Assembly (NCBI RefSeq): GCF_002847345.1
Contig: NZ_LXFV01000013.1
Span: forward strand, 62,001-126,000
DNA: 64,000 nt
From: Pectobacterium peruviense
Lineage (GTDB): Bacteria; Pseudomonadota; Gammaproteobacteria; Enterobacterales; Enterobacteriaceae
Direction: 5' to 3'
Of this stretch, positions 16,620 to 27,299 are shown piece by piece. How positions within the stretch are numbered: position 1 is the stretch's first letter; each line of letters opens with the position of its first letter. The notes under the pieces are model-generated. The model made no database searches. It was not told the DNA's origin and saw nothing but the letters and a program-made list of their open reading frames with translations. The position numbers were made by a program, and so were the translations under genes.

Positions 16620-17890
16620 TCAAGCTAGGTGTGATTGCCGACGATTTTACCGGTGCTACGGATATCGCCAGCTTTCTGGTCAACAACGGGCTGCCGACCG
16701 TGCAGCTCAACGGCGTGCCGCCGTCAGACTTTAAGGTCGACACACAGGCCGTCGTCATTAGCCTAAAATCACGCTCCTGCCCGGCGGAACAGGCCGTGGC
16801 GGATTCACTTAAGGCGCTGGCGTGGCTGCAACAACAGGGCTGCCAGCAGTTCTACTTTAAATATTGTTCCACCTTCGACAGCACTGCGAAAGGCAATATC
16901 GGCCCGGTGACCGATGCGCTGTTAGAGCAGCTTGGCGAAACGCAAACTATCATCTCTCCGGCACTGCCGGTGAATGGCAGAACCGTCTATCAGGGCCACC
17001 TGTTCGTGATGGATCAACTGCTGTCCGAGTCAGGAATGCGCCACCATCCAGTTACGCCGATGACAGACGGCAACCTGATGCGCGTCATGGAACAGCAAGC
17101 AGCCGGACGCTGCGGGCTGGTGCCATATGCCGTGATGGATCAGGGTGCAGACGCCGTCAAACAGCAGCTGGCACAGTTGAAAGCACAGAGCATGCGCTAT
17201 GTGGTGCTGGATACGCTGAACGAACAGCACCTGCTGACGCAGGGAGAAGCACTGCGCGATATGAAGCTGGTCACCGGGGGTTCCGGTCTGGCGATTGGGC
17301 TGGCACGCCAGTGGGCAGAGTCCGCGATACAAACCGGTTCCGCAACCGAGGCAGGTAAGCCGCAGTCCGGCGCAGGCGTTGTGTTGTCCGGTTCCTGCTC
17401 AGTGATGACCAACAAGCAGGTCGCTCACTATCTGAAACAGGCGACGGGTCGCGCCATTGACGTCGCCCGCTGCTTAGAAAGCGATGACGCTCAGCAGTCC
17501 TACGTGCAGGAGCTGGCCGACTGGGTGAAGGAACACCGTGACGACGCACTCGCGCCGCTGCTGTACGCCACCTCTTCACCCGACGAACTGGCGCGGATTC
17601 AACAGCGCTGGGGGGCAGAAGCCAGTAGTCAGGCGGTAGAAAAACTGTTTGCTGCCGTCGCCCATCAGCTTCAGCAGGATGGCTTTCAGCGCTTCATCAT
17701 CGCGGGCGGTGAAACCTCCAGCATCGTGGTGCAAACGCTGGGCATTCACGCGTTCCATATCGGCCCATCGATTTCCCCCGGCGTGCCGTGGGTGCGCTCC
17801 ACCAACCATCCGCTCTCGCTGGCGTTGAAATCCGGCAATTTCGGCGATGAAGACTTTTTTGCCCGCGCCCAAAAGGAGTTTGCCGCATGA
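16616..17890 (+). CDS. otnK: 3-oxo-tetronate kinase (YgbK/OtnK)
   Basis: A 424-residue member of the DUF1537 kinase family, which phosphorylates 3-oxo-tetronate at C4. The N-terminal domain has LGVIADDFTGATDIASFLV with the DDxTG motif that holds substrate, and YFKYCSTFDSTAKGNIG. The C-terminal nucleotide-binding domain shows VLSGSCSVMTNKQV, FIIAGGETSSIVV and GPSISPGVPWV. The start overlaps the dehydrogenase stop and the end overlaps the decarboxylase start (ATGA), so the three are translationally coupled. The product supplies the phosphorylated substrate of the next enzyme. Confidence 0.92.
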   Translation: MIKLGVIADDFTGATDIASFLVNNGLPTVQLNGVPPSDFKVDTQAVVISLKSRSCPAEQAVADSLKALAWLQQQGCQQFYFKYCSTFDSTAKGNIGPVTDALLEQLGETQTIISPALPVNGRTVYQGHLFVMDQLLSESGMRHHPVTPMTDGNLMRVMEQQAAGRCGLVPYAVMDQGADAVKQQLAQLKAQSMRYVVLDTLNEQHLLTQGEALRDMKLVTGGSGLAIGLARQWAESAIQTGSATEAGKPQSGAGVVLSGSCSVMTNKQVAHYLKQATGRAIDVARCLESDDAQQSYVQELADWVKEHRDDALAPLLYATSSPDELARIQQRWGAEASSQAVEKLFAAVAHQLQQDGFQRFIIAGGETSSIVVQTLGIHAFHIGPSISPGVPWVRSTNHPLSLALKSGNFGDEDFFARAQKEFAA

Positions 17891-18543
17891 GTGAAAAACA
17901 CAACGGCACAGAGGCGTCACTGAGCAGCGAGCAGCGAGCACGCGCGGAAATGGTCAAGCTGGGCGCATCCTTTTTCCAACGCGGCTACGCCACCGGTTCT
18001 GCTGGCAATCTCTCCCTTCTACTGGACGACGGTACACTGCTGGCAACGCCAACCGGCTCCTGCCTCGGTGAACTGGATGCCGAGCGGCTGTCCAAAGTCA
18101 GCCTGAGCGGCGAGTGGATTTCCGGCGATAAACCCTCGAAAGAAGTCAGCTTTCACCTGTCGATTTACCGTAACGATCCCGAATGCAAAGCGATCGTTCA
18201 CCTGCACAGTACCTACCTGACAGCGCTCTCGTGTCTGGAAGGACTGGATACGAAGGATGCTATCAAGCCGTTCACCCCCTATGTGGTGATGCGCGTCGGT
18301 AAAGTACCCGTAGTGCCTTATTACCGCCCCGGCGATGCGCGACTCGGTGAAGATCTGGCGAAGCTAGCCTCGCGTTATAAAGCCTTCTTGTTGGCTAACC
18401 ACGGCCCGGTCGTCACCGGTAAGGATCTGCGGGCGGCGGCGGATAACATGGAAGAGCTGGAAGAAACCGCCAAGCTGATTTTTATTCTCGGTGACCGAAA
18501 AATTCGCTACCTCACCGCTGACGATATTGCTGAACTCTCTTGA
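17887..18543 (+). CDS. otnC: 3-oxo-tetronate 4-phosphate decarboxylase (YgbL/OtnC)
   Basis: A 218-residue class II aldolase-fold enzyme that decarboxylates 3-oxo-tetronate 4-phosphate to dihydroxyacetone phosphate, which enters glycolysis. YATGSAGNLSLLL near residue 35 is the phosphate-binding region; AIVHLHSTYLTALS holds zinc-binding histidines and FLLANHGPVVTGKDL the third. Its start overlaps the kinase stop. Together with LtnD, OtnK and OtnI it makes a complete route from a four-carbon sugar acid to DHAP. Confidence 0.9.
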   Translation: MSEKHNGTEASLSSEQRARAEMVKLGASFFQRGYATGSAGNLSLLLDDGTLLATPTGSCLGELDAERLSKVSLSGEWISGDKPSKEVSFHLSIYRNDPECKAIVHLHSTYLTALSCLEGLDTKDAIKPFTPYVVMRVGKVPVVPYYRPGDARLGEDLAKLASRYKAFLLANHGPVVTGKDLRAAADNMEELEETAKLIFILGDRKIRYLTADDIAELS

Positions 18544-18576
18544 TAGGCCACCTTTTACTGAGCGATGGAGTTAACC

Positions 18577-19365
18577 ATGCCTAAGTTTGCTGCCAATCTT
18601 TCTATGCTGTTTACCGACGTTCCGTTTCTCGATCGCTTTAAAGCCGCTGCCGATGCGGGTTTTACCTCGGTCGAGTACCTGTTTCCTTATGAATATCCGG
18701 CACCGCTGCTGGCGAAAAAGCTGCGGGAAAATGGCCTGAAGCAGGTGTTGTTCAATACTGCGCCCGGCAACATCACCGCGGGTGAATGGGGCGTGTCTGC
18801 CCTGCCCGACCGCATTGAAGATGCTCGTCGGGACATCGATAACGCCTTGGAATATGCACTGGCGCTGAATTGTCCTTCAGTACTGGTGATGGGAGGCGTC
18901 GTTCCGCCCGGTGAAGACCGTGACGCCTATCAGCAAACCTTCATCAATAACCTGCGCTACGCGGCTGATAAATTCGCGCCGCATGGCATCAATATCATGA
19001 TTGAAGCACTGAGTGCGAAGGTGAAACCGAATTACCTGTTCGCCAGCCAGTATCAGGCGCTGGAATTAGCCAATCTGATCGACCGGCCGAATGTCTATAT
19101 TCAGGTGGACTTCTTCCACGCACAAATTGTCGATGGCAACCTGACGCAAATTATTCACGATTTAGATGGCCGCATCGGACATATTCAAATTGCTTCGGTT
19201 CCGGCACGGCATGAACCCGATGAAGGGGAAATTAATTATCCATTCATCTTTGCCGAATTGGATCGCGTGAATTATTCCGGCTGGATTGGCTGTGAATATA
19301 ACCCGCGTGGCAAAACCGAAGACGGATTGGGCTGGGCTGAACCCTGGCTGGAGAAAAAACACTAA
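18577..19365 (+). CDS. otnI: 2-oxo-tetronate isomerase (YgbM/OtnI)
   Basis: A 262-residue TIM-barrel isomerase of the hydroxypyruvate-isomerase family; it interconverts 2-oxo- and 3-oxo-tetronate so that the kinase can act. I start at [17 protein letters not shown] (18577), with GGAG about seven bases before it, instead of the ATG at 18565; E. coli YgbM begins in the same way. Further matches are [40 protein letters not shown] and [18 protein letters not shown]. It follows otnC in the same transcript. Confidence 0.92.
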   Translation: MPKFAANLSMLFTDVPFLDRFKAAADAGFTSVEYLFPYEYPAPLLAKKLRENGLKQVLFNTAPGNITAGEWGVSALPDRIEDARRDIDNALEYALALNCPSVLVMGGVVPPGEDRDAYQQTFINNLRYAADKFAPHGINIMIEALSAKVKPNYLFASQYQALELANLIDRPNVYIQVDFFHAQIVDGNLTQIIHDLDGRIGHIQIASVPARHEPDEGEINYPFIFAELDRVNYSGWIGCEYNPRGKTEDGLGWAEPWLEKKH

Positions 19366-19441
19366 CTCACTAATTCCAGGAAATAATATTAACACCAGAG
19401 ACATATTCGTTAGACGCGAATAAATAAAAAAGAAAAGATCA

Positions 19442-19470
19442 GATTCCCGCATTATTCCAATGCGGGAGTC
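19442..19470 (+). terminator. Hairpin between isomerase and permease genes
   Basis: CCCGCATT (19446-19453) pairs with AATGCGGG (19459-19466), with further pairs outside, giving a stem of up to twelve pairs with a five-base loop. No U-run follows, so it is more likely a partial terminator or 3'-end stabiliser within the operon than a full stop. It lies in the 191-base gap before the permease gene. Confidence 0.5.
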
Positions 19471-19556
19471 AGGTCACCCTTTTCTTCAAATAAAACAATA
19501 ACCCAATACCTTTTCAGCCTCTGAATTGAAAACAATGGGTCAATGAGGATAAGAAT

Positions 19557-20915
19557 ATGGCCACCTCGCTCTTGCTCTGCATCGCTATCGCCGGGGTATT
19601 ACTCCTGCTGCTGATGGTCATTAAATTTAAAATTCAGCCTTTCGTCGCCCTGCTGGTTGTCAGTTTACTTGTTGCCTTAGCAACCGGTATTCCTACTGCT
19701 GAGGTGATGAAGGTGATTACCTCCGGTATGGGCGGTATTCTCGGTTCGGTGGCGATTATTATCGGCCTCGGTGCCATGCTCGGCAGAATGATCGAAGTGT
19801 CTGGCGGCGCGGAATCCTTAGCGCACCGTTTTGCCCAATTAATGGGACCGGGATTGATGGTGGCAGCATTAACTATCGCCGCCTTTATTCTGGGTATTCC
19901 AGTCTTTTTTGATGTCGGCTTTATTATCCTCGCCCCGATTATTTACGGCTTCGCGAAAGTCGCTAAAGTCTCTCCGATTAAATTCGGTTTGCCCGTCGCA
20001 GGCGTAATGTTGACGGTGCACGTCGCGCTGCCGCCCCACCCCGGCCCGGTTGCCGCTGCTGGCCTGTTGAATGCCGATATCGGCTGGCTGACCATCATTG
20101 GCCTGCTGGTGTCGATTCCTGTCGGTATCATCAGCTACTGGGCGGCCAAGGCCATGAACCGCCGTAAGTATGCGCTTTCCGTCGAAGTGTTAGAGCAGTT
20201 ACAGCTGGCGAAACCGGAAGACAGCACGCCGGACACGGCACCCGCGTCTGCCCCTTCGGCTGGATTGATTGCCGCGCTGATCGCCATTCCTATCGCCATC
20301 ATTATGCTCGGCACCGTGTCTGCGACCATTTTGCCTGCCGGACATCCGGTGCGTAACGTCATGTCGCTGGTTGGATCTCCCGCCGTCGCGCTGCTGATCG
20401 CTCTGGCCCTGGCATTCTGGCTGATTGCCCTGCGTCGCGGCTGGTCGCTGGAAAAAGCTAGCGGTGTGATGGGCGATGCGATGCCTGCTGCTGCGATGGT
20501 CATCATGGTGACCGGTGCGGGTGGCGTATTCGGCAAAGTACTGGTGGAATCGGGCATCGGTAAAGCGCTGGCGGATACGTTGACCAGCATTCATCTGCCG
20601 CTGGTGCCTGCCGCGTTTATCCTGTCACTGGCGCTACGTGCCTCACAAGGCTCTGCCACCGTCGCTATTCTCACCACCTGCGGCTTGCTGAGTGAAGCCG
20701 TCAGCGGACTAAATCAGATGCAGTTGGTGTTGGTGACGCTTGCTGCCTGTTTTGGCGGATTAGGCCTGTCGCACGTCAATGACTCCGGCTTCTGGATTGT
20801 CACCAAATATCTGGGACTGTCCGTCGCCGATGGCCTGCGCACCTGGACGGTACTGACAACAATCCTCGGACTGTCTGGGTTCCTTTTCACCTGGGCGCTT
20901 TGGCTGGTAATGTAA
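19557..20915 (+). CDS. GntP-family sugar-acid permease (YgbN-like)
   Basis: A 452-residue inner-membrane symporter of the gluconate permease family. It has about twelve hydrophobic segments and family patterns such as FKIQPFVALLVVSLLVALATG, GMGGILGSVAIIIGLGAMLG, FFDVGFIILAPI, LPPHPGPVAAA and a C-terminal LGLSHVNDSGFW. Placed after the four catabolic genes in the same direction, it almost certainly brings in the four-carbon sugar acid. It has its own ribosome site (GAGGA) and 191 bases upstream, and is closed by a strong terminator. Confidence 0.92.
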   Translation: MATSLLLCIAIAGVLLLLLMVIKFKIQPFVALLVVSLLVALATGIPTAEVMKVITSGMGGILGSVAIIIGLGAMLGRMIEVSGGAESLAHRFAQLMGPGLMVAALTIAAFILGIPVFFDVGFIILAPIIYGFAKVAKVSPIKFGLPVAGVMLTVHVALPPHPGPVAAAGLLNADIGWLTIIGLLVSIPVGIISYWAAKAMNRRKYALSVEVLEQLQLAKPEDSTPDTAPASAPSAGLIAALIAIPIAIIMLGTVSATILPAGHPVRNVMSLVGSPAVALLIALALAFWLIALRRGWSLEKASGVMGDAMPAAAMVIMVTGAGGVFGKVLVESGIGKALADTLTSIHLPLVPAAFILSLALRASQGSATVAILTTCGLLSEAVSGLNQMQLVLVTLAACFGGLGLSHVNDSGFWIVTKYLGLSVADGLRTWTVLTTILGLSGFLFTWALWLVM

Positions 20916-20937
20916 GCGTCATCGCGTTCCGCCACGA

Positions 20938-20964
20938 AAAACCGCTGACACTCAGCGGTTTTCC
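20938..20964 (+). terminator. Terminator after the permease gene
   Basis: AAAACCGCTGA (20938-20948) and TCAGCGGTTTT (20952-20962) form an 11-pair stem with a CAC loop. The same CCGCTGA/TCAGCGG stem is reused in three terminators further on (24858, 27267, 29499). Confidence 0.85.
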
Positions 20965-21209
20965 TCCTTATGCCAGAAAATACGCCCGTTTTATTCTTAT
21001 ATTCCACATCTGAATATCCAAGCGCTGCCGTTATAATCCATACGGGGTAAGAAACCACACGTTCCCTTATCACCACGACACAAGTTCGCATGCCAATACA
21101 TGATGTAATCGGAAATATGCCTTATTCCTGACCTCTCGTGGAAGTATAAGATGCCAAATCCATACGGCATGAGCCTGCATCAGCCGATGAAAAATAATAA
21201 AGGAACACT

Positions 21210-22889
21210 ATGAATTTTTTAGCAAAAATGAAGCTTGGCACTATGCTGGGTTCTGGCTTCGCCTCTGTCATCATCATCGGTTTGATGGTCGCCGTTCTGG
21301 GACGTGTGCATCTGCTCGATCTGAGCGAAGATATTGAGTCGCTGTCCGAAAAAAACCTGACCAGCCTGATCCTGATACAGGATGCCAAAAGCGGTTTTGA
21401 TGCCGTGGCCCGTTCAGTGCGTACTATCGGCCTGACAAGCGACAGCAGCCGCATTCAGGAAGAAAAGCGCCTGATCGATCAGCAAATTGTCCGTAATACC
21501 GAAATCCTGACCAAACTGTATTCTAACCTGTCTGAAGCAGAGTCTCGCGACTCACTGGACCGCCTGACGCAGGCTCGCCCAGCCTATCGGGACGCGGTGA
21601 ATAAAGCCGTAGAACTTGGCGTATCTGAGAACGCCGAAGAAAGAGCGCGAGCCGTGCAGCTCATGGTCAATGAAATGCAAATTACGCAGGCACCCGTTTT
21701 CGCCGCGCTGGACAGCATGACCGAATTGCAGAAGAAGCGGACGCTGGATATGACGGCAAGCGCCATGCAGGAAGCTCGCTCAGATGGTAACACTCTGATC
21801 TTCTACGCGGCGATTGCGGTTCTCGTTGGTATTCTGGTTTCCGTGCTGATTACCCGTACCATCAAAGGCTTGTTGGGTGGCGAAGTGGCCTACGCCGCAC
21901 AGATCGCCCAAGCGGTCGCGCAAGGAAATCTGGCGGTAGCCGTCAACCTGCATTCCGGTGATGACCGCAGTGTGCTGGCAGCCATGAACGGTATGCGCAA
22001 AAGCCTGAGCAGCATTGTTGAACAGGTGCGCGAAAGCAGTGAATCTATCGCGACCGGTGCCAGCCAGATCGCCGCAGGCAGCACCGATCTTAGCCAACGC
22101 ACGGAAGAACAAGCGGCCAACCTGCAACAAACCGCAGCGTCCATGGAAGAAATGAGCCAAACCGTACGCCAGAACTCGGATACCGTACGTAACGCCGCTC
22201 AACTGGCACAGGCCGCCAGTCATACCGCCGCTAAAGGTGGCGAAGCCGTCAGCAATATCGTTGTCACCATGAAAGAAATTACCGACAGCTCGCAGAAAAT
22301 TGGCGACATCATCAGCGTCATCGACGGCATCGCCTTCCAGACCAACATTCTGGCGCTCAACGCCGCGGTGGAAGCCGCACGCGCAGGTGAGCAAGGTCGT
22401 GGCTTTGCTGTAGTCGCAGGTGAAGTTCGCTCGCTGGCACAGCGCTCCGCTACTGCCGCCAAAGAGATTAAAGAGCTGATCGGCCACAGCGTCGAGAAAG
22501 TCGAAGTAGGTTCCGCGCTGGTCAGCGATGCGGGAACAACGATCGAAGAATTAGTGCGTCAGGCACGCCACGTTGCCGATCTGATCAACGAAATTGGCGT
22601 CACCACGCAGGAACAAGAATCTGGCGTCTCGCAGATTCATGATGCGGTGAACCAACTCGATCAGGTCACCCAGCAGAACGCCGCACTCGTTGAGCAATCC
22701 GCTTCCGCTGCCGATAGTCTGAGCGATCAGGCTGTCCACCTGGTAGAGCTGATGAGAGTCTTCATCGTTGAAGGTGGGTCGTCACAGCGTATTGCACCAC
22801 AGCTGAAAAGACCGACCAGCGCAAAGCTTTCTCTCGCCAACCCTAAAGGCAGCGCGGGAAGCAGTAACCAAAACTGGGAACAGTTCTGA
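21210..22889 (+). CDS. Methyl-accepting chemotaxis protein 1
   Basis: A 559-residue membrane chemoreceptor that signals to CheA/CheW. Layout: TM1 about residues 9-31, a periplasmic four-helix-type sensor (about 32-188), TM2 about 191-212 ([20 protein letters not shown]), HAMP about 213-268 (starting [20 protein letters not shown]), and the cytoplasmic signalling rod with the conserved tip [20 protein letters not shown]. The last five residues NWEQF are a near-match to the NWETF docking site for CheR/CheB. Its signalling half is almost the same as that of the next receptor, while the sensor differs. The ligand cannot be predicted. It is followed by its own terminator. Confidence 0.95.
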   Translation: MNFLAKMKLGTMLGSGFASVIIIGLMVAVLGRVHLLDLSEDIESLSEKNLTSLILIQDAKSGFDAVARSVRTIGLTSDSSRIQEEKRLIDQQIVRNTEILTKLYSNLSEAESRDSLDRLTQARPAYRDAVNKAVELGVSENAEERARAVQLMVNEMQITQAPVFAALDSMTELQKKRTLDMTASAMQEARSDGNTLIFYAAIAVLVGILVSVLITRTIKGLLGGEVAYAAQIAQAVAQGNLAVAVNLHSGDDRSVLAAMNGMRKSLSSIVEQVRESSESIATGASQIAAGSTDLSQRTEEQAANLQQTAASMEEMSQTVRQNSDTVRNAAQLAQAASHTAAKGGEAVSNIVVTMKEITDSSQKIGDIISVIDGIAFQTNILALNAAVEAARAGEQGRGFAVVAGEVRSLAQRSATAAKEIKELIGHSVEKVEVGSALVSDAGTTIEELVRQARHVADLINEIGVTTQEQESGVSQIHDAVNQLDQVTQQNAALVEQSASAADSLSDQAVHLVELMRVFIVEGGSSQRIAPQLKRPTSAKLSLANPKGSAGSSNQNWEQF

Positions 22890-22896
22890 TTTCAGG

Positions 22897-22925
22897 CAGG
22901 GGGATCATGCATCCCCCTGTTTACT
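22897..22925 (+). terminator. Terminator after receptor 1
   Basis: CAGGGGGAT (22897-22905) and ATCCCCCTG (22911-22919) make a nine-pair GC-rich stem with a five-base loop, followed by TTTACTTT. This is the only receptor terminator that does not use the CCGCTGA stem. Confidence 0.8.
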
Positions 22926-23166
22926 TTCACACCTATCCACCGCTAGCCCCCACACACAACACTTTCTGCTTTTTCTTATCATTGTGCGCCATGCCGCAGC
23001 AGCAAGAATTAAAATCAATGTTTTCCCAAAAAATGCCGATATTCCAGTATGGACTGGTCAGTTATTCATCAAAAGGATCGGAGACTGCGCCAGCACATTA
23101 CTTCCGTAGCGCAAAAGAAAATCTGCTTAATAACAATAAATATTGTCAATAAGTCATGGGGATAAC

Positions 23167-24837
23167 ATGCAGCGTACAAAAAAAATGAAACTGGGTACTC
23201 AGGTCGGCTCGGGTTTTGCCATTGTTATTATTATTGGCCTATTAGTGGCTATCTTCGGCAGAACGCATTTGGTTGGCCTTGGTAATACGACTGACAACCT
23301 TGCCAAACACCATCTTGCCAATCTTATCGTGCTACAAGAATTGAAAGACAACCTGAACGTCACGATCAAAGCCACTTTGCGTATGCTTATCACAACGGAA
23401 AGAAAGGTATTGGAGGACAATCAAAAGCTGATTGAAGCCACCAGCGCCAGAAACGCAAAGCTCGTCACTCAACTGGAAGAAAATGTACAGGCAAAAGAGG
23501 TTCGTAATATTCTGGGCGAACTTCAGCAAAATCGCACTGAATTCGCCACCGTGGGCCGTCAGTCAGTCGCCCTGTCCCTCAACAATAAACAGGCCGAATC
23601 CATCGAGTTAGTCAAAACCCAGCTTGAGCCGATACAAACCAAGCTTTTTAACAACCTGAACACGATGATTCAGTTGCAGAAAGACTACACCACGCAAATC
23701 GCAACCAATGCGATTGAAGAGTCCTACTATGATGGCAATTCACTGCTGATACTGGCTGGCATCGCCTCATTGATTGGTGTGTGTATCGCCTGGCTGATTA
23801 CTCGTCACATCAAGAAGCAATTGGGCGGTGAACCCGCCTATGCCACGCAGGTGACGCAGGAGATCGCACAGGGCAATCTCGCCATACCGATTGAGTTGGC
23901 AGCAGGCGACACGAGCAGCCTGTTGTCCGCCATGAACCACATGCGCAAAAGCCTGAGTGGTATTGTTGATCAGGTACGTGAAAGCAGCGAATCTATCGCG
24001 ACCGGAGCAGGACAGATCGCCGCAGGCAGCACCGATCTCAGCCAGCGTACGGAAGAACAGGCCGCCAACCTGCAACAAACCGCAGCGTCCATGGAAGAGA
24101 TGAGCCAAACCGTACGTCAGAACTCGGATACCGTACGTAACGCCGCTCAACTGGCACAAGCCGCCAGTAATACTGCCGCTAAAGGCGGCGAGGCCGTCAG
24201 CAATATCGTTGTCACCATGAAAGAGATTACTGACAGCTCGCAAAAAATTGGCGACATCATTAGCGTCATCGACGGTATTGCCTTCCAGACCAACATTCTG
24301 GCGCTCAACGCCGCAGTAGAAGCCGCACGAGCCGGTGAACAAGGGCGTGGTTTTGCCGTGGTAGCAGGCGAGGTTCGCTCGCTGGCACAGCGCTCCGCCA
24401 CCGCCGCCAAAGAGATTAAAGAGCTGATCGGCCACAGCGTTGAGAAAGTCGAGGCGGGTTCCGTACTGGTCAGCAACGCGGGAACGACAATCGAAGAGTT
24501 GGTCCGTCAGGCGCGCAACGTTGCCGATCTGATCAACGAAATTGGCGTCACCACGCAGGAACAAGAGTCTGGCGTTTCGCAGATTCATGAGGCGATTAAC
24601 CAGCTCGATCAGGTCACCCAGCAGAACGCGGCACTCGTTGAGCAATCTACGTCCGCCGCCGATAGTCTGAGCGATCAGGCCGCTCACCTGGTAGAGCTGA
24701 TGAGAGTCTTCATTATTGAAAGCGGGCAGTCACAGCGTAATACACCTGAGCTGAAAAGACCCGCCAGCACGAAGCTCTCTCTCGCAAGCCCTAAAGGCAG
24801 AACAAAAAGCGATACCCAGAACTGGGAAACCTTCTAG
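23167..24837 (+). CDS. Methyl-accepting chemotaxis protein 2
   Basis: A 556-residue chemoreceptor. I start at [16 protein letters not shown] (23167), preceded by GGGGAT, rather than the ATG at 23143. TM1 spans about residues 10-32, the sensor about 33-190 is rich in NLTVTIKAT- and LEENVQ-like helices unlike receptor 1, TM2 is [20 protein letters not shown], then a HAMP domain beginning [16 protein letters not shown] and a signalling domain nearly identical to receptor 1. It ends in NWETF, the exact CheR/CheB docking pentapeptide. The close match in the C-terminal half suggests duplication from receptor 1 or gene conversion. The ligand is unknown. Confidence 0.95.
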   Translation: MQRTKKMKLGTQVGSGFAIVIIIGLLVAIFGRTHLVGLGNTTDNLAKHHLANLIVLQELKDNLNVTIKATLRMLITTERKVLEDNQKLIEATSARNAKLVTQLEENVQAKEVRNILGELQQNRTEFATVGRQSVALSLNNKQAESIELVKTQLEPIQTKLFNNLNTMIQLQKDYTTQIATNAIEESYYDGNSLLILAGIASLIGVCIAWLITRHIKKQLGGEPAYATQVTQEIAQGNLAIPIELAAGDTSSLLSAMNHMRKSLSGIVDQVRESSESIATGAGQIAAGSTDLSQRTEEQAANLQQTAASMEEMSQTVRQNSDTVRNAAQLAQAASNTAAKGGEAVSNIVVTMKEITDSSQKIGDIISVIDGIAFQTNILALNAAVEAARAGEQGRGFAVVAGEVRSLAQRSATAAKEIKELIGHSVEKVEAGSVLVSNAGTTIEELVRQARNVADLINEIGVTTQEQESGVSQIHEAINQLDQVTQQNAALVEQSTSAADSLSDQAAHLVELMRVFIIESGQSQRNTPELKRPASTKLSLASPKGRTKSDTQNWETF

Positions 24838-24857
24838 CAAGGTGTAAAAAGACATGC

Positions 24858-24887
24858 AAAACCGCTGATCGATCAGCGGTTTTTTTT
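24858..24887 (+). terminator. Terminator after receptor 2
   Basis: AAAACCGCTGATC/GATCAGCGGTTTT is a perfect inverted repeat with almost no loop bases beyond the centre, followed by a run of eight T, a textbook intrinsic terminator. Confidence 0.92.
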
Positions 24888-25553
24888 ATTCCTTTCTAAC
24901 AGGAATCTCTCACATCAACACTTTTCCGCCACGTATTGAAGAAACCGGCTACTGTTTTCAATAGGGAAAAACAATTAATGAAAAATAAAAATTAGCAATT
25001 GGCTTTATATTAAGCGAGGTAGCATAAAATCAATAAAGCACAAAAGAAATGGCAATCTACGATTATAAAACCATCAAATATATGATGGTAAAATCATCAT
25101 ATTGTTCAAAAAAAGTAACGAATGAAAAACAGTCCCCTCTTTATGGTTGAATAAATAAGCAAAAAATCATAACTGCAACGTTTATTAGCATGACTGTCAA
25201 TTTAACATTACAGCATAGTATCAGTTTATTTTCCCTTTAAACCATAGAGATATTGCGGCTTTTACTGCCGCCTTTTATACTCCTGCGCCATCATTTCTCT
25301 CTTATTACTCTATGCTCCTCTGCACCAGATACATACATCACTTAGCGAAGTGCATGACGGATACCAGTAAACGCGGAATACGTTTATAGCCTAAAGGAAA
25401 TGGGCAATGATTGAAGGAAAGGATTTACCTGAGATACCTAAAATCGTAACGCTACGGTATTTGCAAAATAAATACGTTTTCGCAACGTCGATTTCACATA
25501 AATAGCATGCCAGTACTCACCATATTCGTTCTCAACGTATAATTAGGGACACA
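24888..25553. other. Long AT-rich gap between receptors 2 and 3
   Basis: More than 650 bases with no convincing open frame. It holds a palindrome CCATCAAATATATGATGG (25071-25088) and a weak hairpin at about 25255-25272 (GCGGC/GCCGC followed by CTTTTAT). It should contain the receptor 3 promoter, but I found no clear FliA-type (TAAA, then GCCGATAA) element. Confidence 0.5.
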
Positions 25554-27224
25554 ATGAATCTCATCAAAAATAGCAGCCTGGGTAAAATGCTAGGGACTGG
25601 CTTTACTCTGGTCATCGCCATCGGTTTTCTGGTAGCGATATTTGGTCGTATCCAGTTAGACAAGCTCGGGGAAAACATCCAGGTGCTGTCGCAAGTCCGT
25701 ATTACCAACCTCCTGATGATGCAAGAGTTTAAAGACAACATAAACACCAACGCGATCGCCGTCAGAAACCTGACGATGCAGGAAGACGATCGGCTAGTGC
25801 AGGAAGAGAAAACGCGTATCGAGGAGATGATCTCCCGCAATAACGCGTTACTCTCGAAAATACATGACAGTACCGCCGAGAAACATGCTCAGGAATTGGT
25901 CGCCGAACTGCAGCGCGTACGGCCGGCCTATAGCAGCAGCATGGCAAACGCCATCACGCTGGCAATGGCGAACAAGAACAGTGAAGCTCAACATCTGTTA
26001 TTAACAGACGTGCGGGCTAAGCAAGATGCTGTCTTCAACGCTCTGAATGATATGGTTAACTGGCAAGAGAAGCTCACCGTTGAAATCGCCAACCAGTCTT
26101 TAAAAAACGCCACTAACGCAGGCTCGCTGATGGTCATCATCGCCCTGCTTTCTGTGGCGCTGGGAGCGATGATCTCATGGTGGATCACCCGCACCATTAA
26201 ACGTCAGCTCGGGGGAGAACCCGCCTACACGCTGGAAGTGACACGTCAGGTTGCACAGGGGAATCTGGCCTTCACGATTGAACTGCGCGACGGAGACACC
26301 ACCAGCGTACTCGCGGCGATGGAAGATATGCGTCAAAACCTGAGTAACCTTGTCGGTCAGGTGCATCAGAGTAGCGAGTCGATCGCCACAGGCGCTACAC
26401 AGATTGCGATGGGCAACACCGATCTGAGCCAACGTACAGAAGAACAGGCCGCGAATCTTCAGGAAACCGCCGCCTCAATGGAACAAATGAATACCACGGT
26501 GAAGCAGAATGCGGCAACCGTGCGCACCGCAACGGAGTTAGCCCATTCCGCTAGCACCACAGCGCAGAAAGGCGGCGATGCGGTCAGTAACGTTGTGCGT
26601 ACCATGGAAGATATCACCACCAGTTCGCGTAAGATCGGCGATATTATCGGTGTCATTGACGGCATTGCCTTTCAGACTAACATTCTGGCGCTCAACGCCG
26701 CCGTTGAAGCGGCCAGAGCGGGTGAACAAGGTCGTGGCTTTGCCGTGGTCGCGGGCGAAGTACGCTCTCTGGCACAGCGCTCCGCCTCTGCCGCACGTGA
26801 AATCAAGGACCTGATTAGCGTGAGCGTCGCCAACGTGGAAATGGGTGAGAAGCAGGTTAACGACGCGGGTATCACCATCAAAGAAATCGTCGAAAAGTCT
26901 CAGCACGTTGCTAACCTGCTCAATGAGATCGGTTTGACCACGCACGAGCAAGAACAGGGCGTTGCTCAAGTCAATGATGCAGTGAATCAGCTTGATCAGG
27001 TGACCCAACAGAACGCCGCACTGGTTGAAGAATCCGCCTCCGCCGCCGATAGTCTGAGCCAACAGGCCAGAACGCTGCTGGAATTAATGGGTGTTTTCAA
27101 ACTCAACGGTATTCAGACGAAAGTGCCACGGCTGACGTCACAAGTGAAGCAGCCGACAGCGCCAAGGCTAGCTCTGGCAGGTAAATCAGGCCGCACAAGC
27201 AGTGATAACTGGGAAACCTTTTAA
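25554..27224 (+). CDS. Methyl-accepting chemotaxis protein 3
   Basis: A 556-residue chemoreceptor. TM1 about residues 8-31 ([22 protein letters not shown]), sensor about 32-188, TM2 about 190-212 (SLMVIIALLSVALGAMISWWITR), HAMP from [21 protein letters not shown], signalling tip [20 protein letters not shown], and C-terminal NWETF for CheR/CheB docking. The kinase-control region uses [19 protein letters not shown] where receptors 1 and 2 have [13 protein letters not shown], so it groups with receptor 4. Specificity is unknown. Confidence 0.95.
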   Translation: MNLIKNSSLGKMLGTGFTLVIAIGFLVAIFGRIQLDKLGENIQVLSQVRITNLLMMQEFKDNINTNAIAVRNLTMQEDDRLVQEEKTRIEEMISRNNALLSKIHDSTAEKHAQELVAELQRVRPAYSSSMANAITLAMANKNSEAQHLLLTDVRAKQDAVFNALNDMVNWQEKLTVEIANQSLKNATNAGSLMVIIALLSVALGAMISWWITRTIKRQLGGEPAYTLEVTRQVAQGNLAFTIELRDGDTTSVLAAMEDMRQNLSNLVGQVHQSSESIATGATQIAMGNTDLSQRTEEQAANLQETAASMEQMNTTVKQNAATVRTATELAHSASTTAQKGGDAVSNVVRTMEDITTSSRKIGDIIGVIDGIAFQTNILALNAAVEAARAGEQGRGFAVVAGEVRSLAQRSASAAREIKDLISVSVANVEMGEKQVNDAGITIKEIVEKSQHVANLLNEIGLTTHEQEQGVAQVNDAVNQLDQVTQQNAALVEESASAADSLSQQARTLLELMGVFKLNGIQTKVPRLTSQVKQPTAPRLALAGKSGRTSSDNWETF

Positions 27225-27266
27225 CGAGCGTGACCGATCGATAGCATCCTTCGGTCTCTTACCGTA

Positions 27267-27299
27267 AAAAAAGCCGCTGAATTCTCAGCGGCTTTTTTA
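27267..27299 (+). terminator. Terminator after receptor 3
   Basis: AAAAGCCGCTGA / TCAGCGGCTTTTTT with an ATTC loop forms a strong stem and T-run about 45 bases past the stop codon. It uses the same CCGCTGA/TCAGCGG core seen at 20938, 24858 and 29499. Confidence 0.9.

Noticed and set aside
22907-23152. Open frame of 81 codons between receptors 1 and 2
   Set aside because: It starts inside the terminator of receptor 1, has no ribosome site and no recognisable domain.
24888-25553. FliA (sigma-28) promoters before the receptor genes
   Set aside because: The pair TAAA and GCCGATAA at proper spacing was not found in any of the four upstream regions; loose matches were too weak to report.
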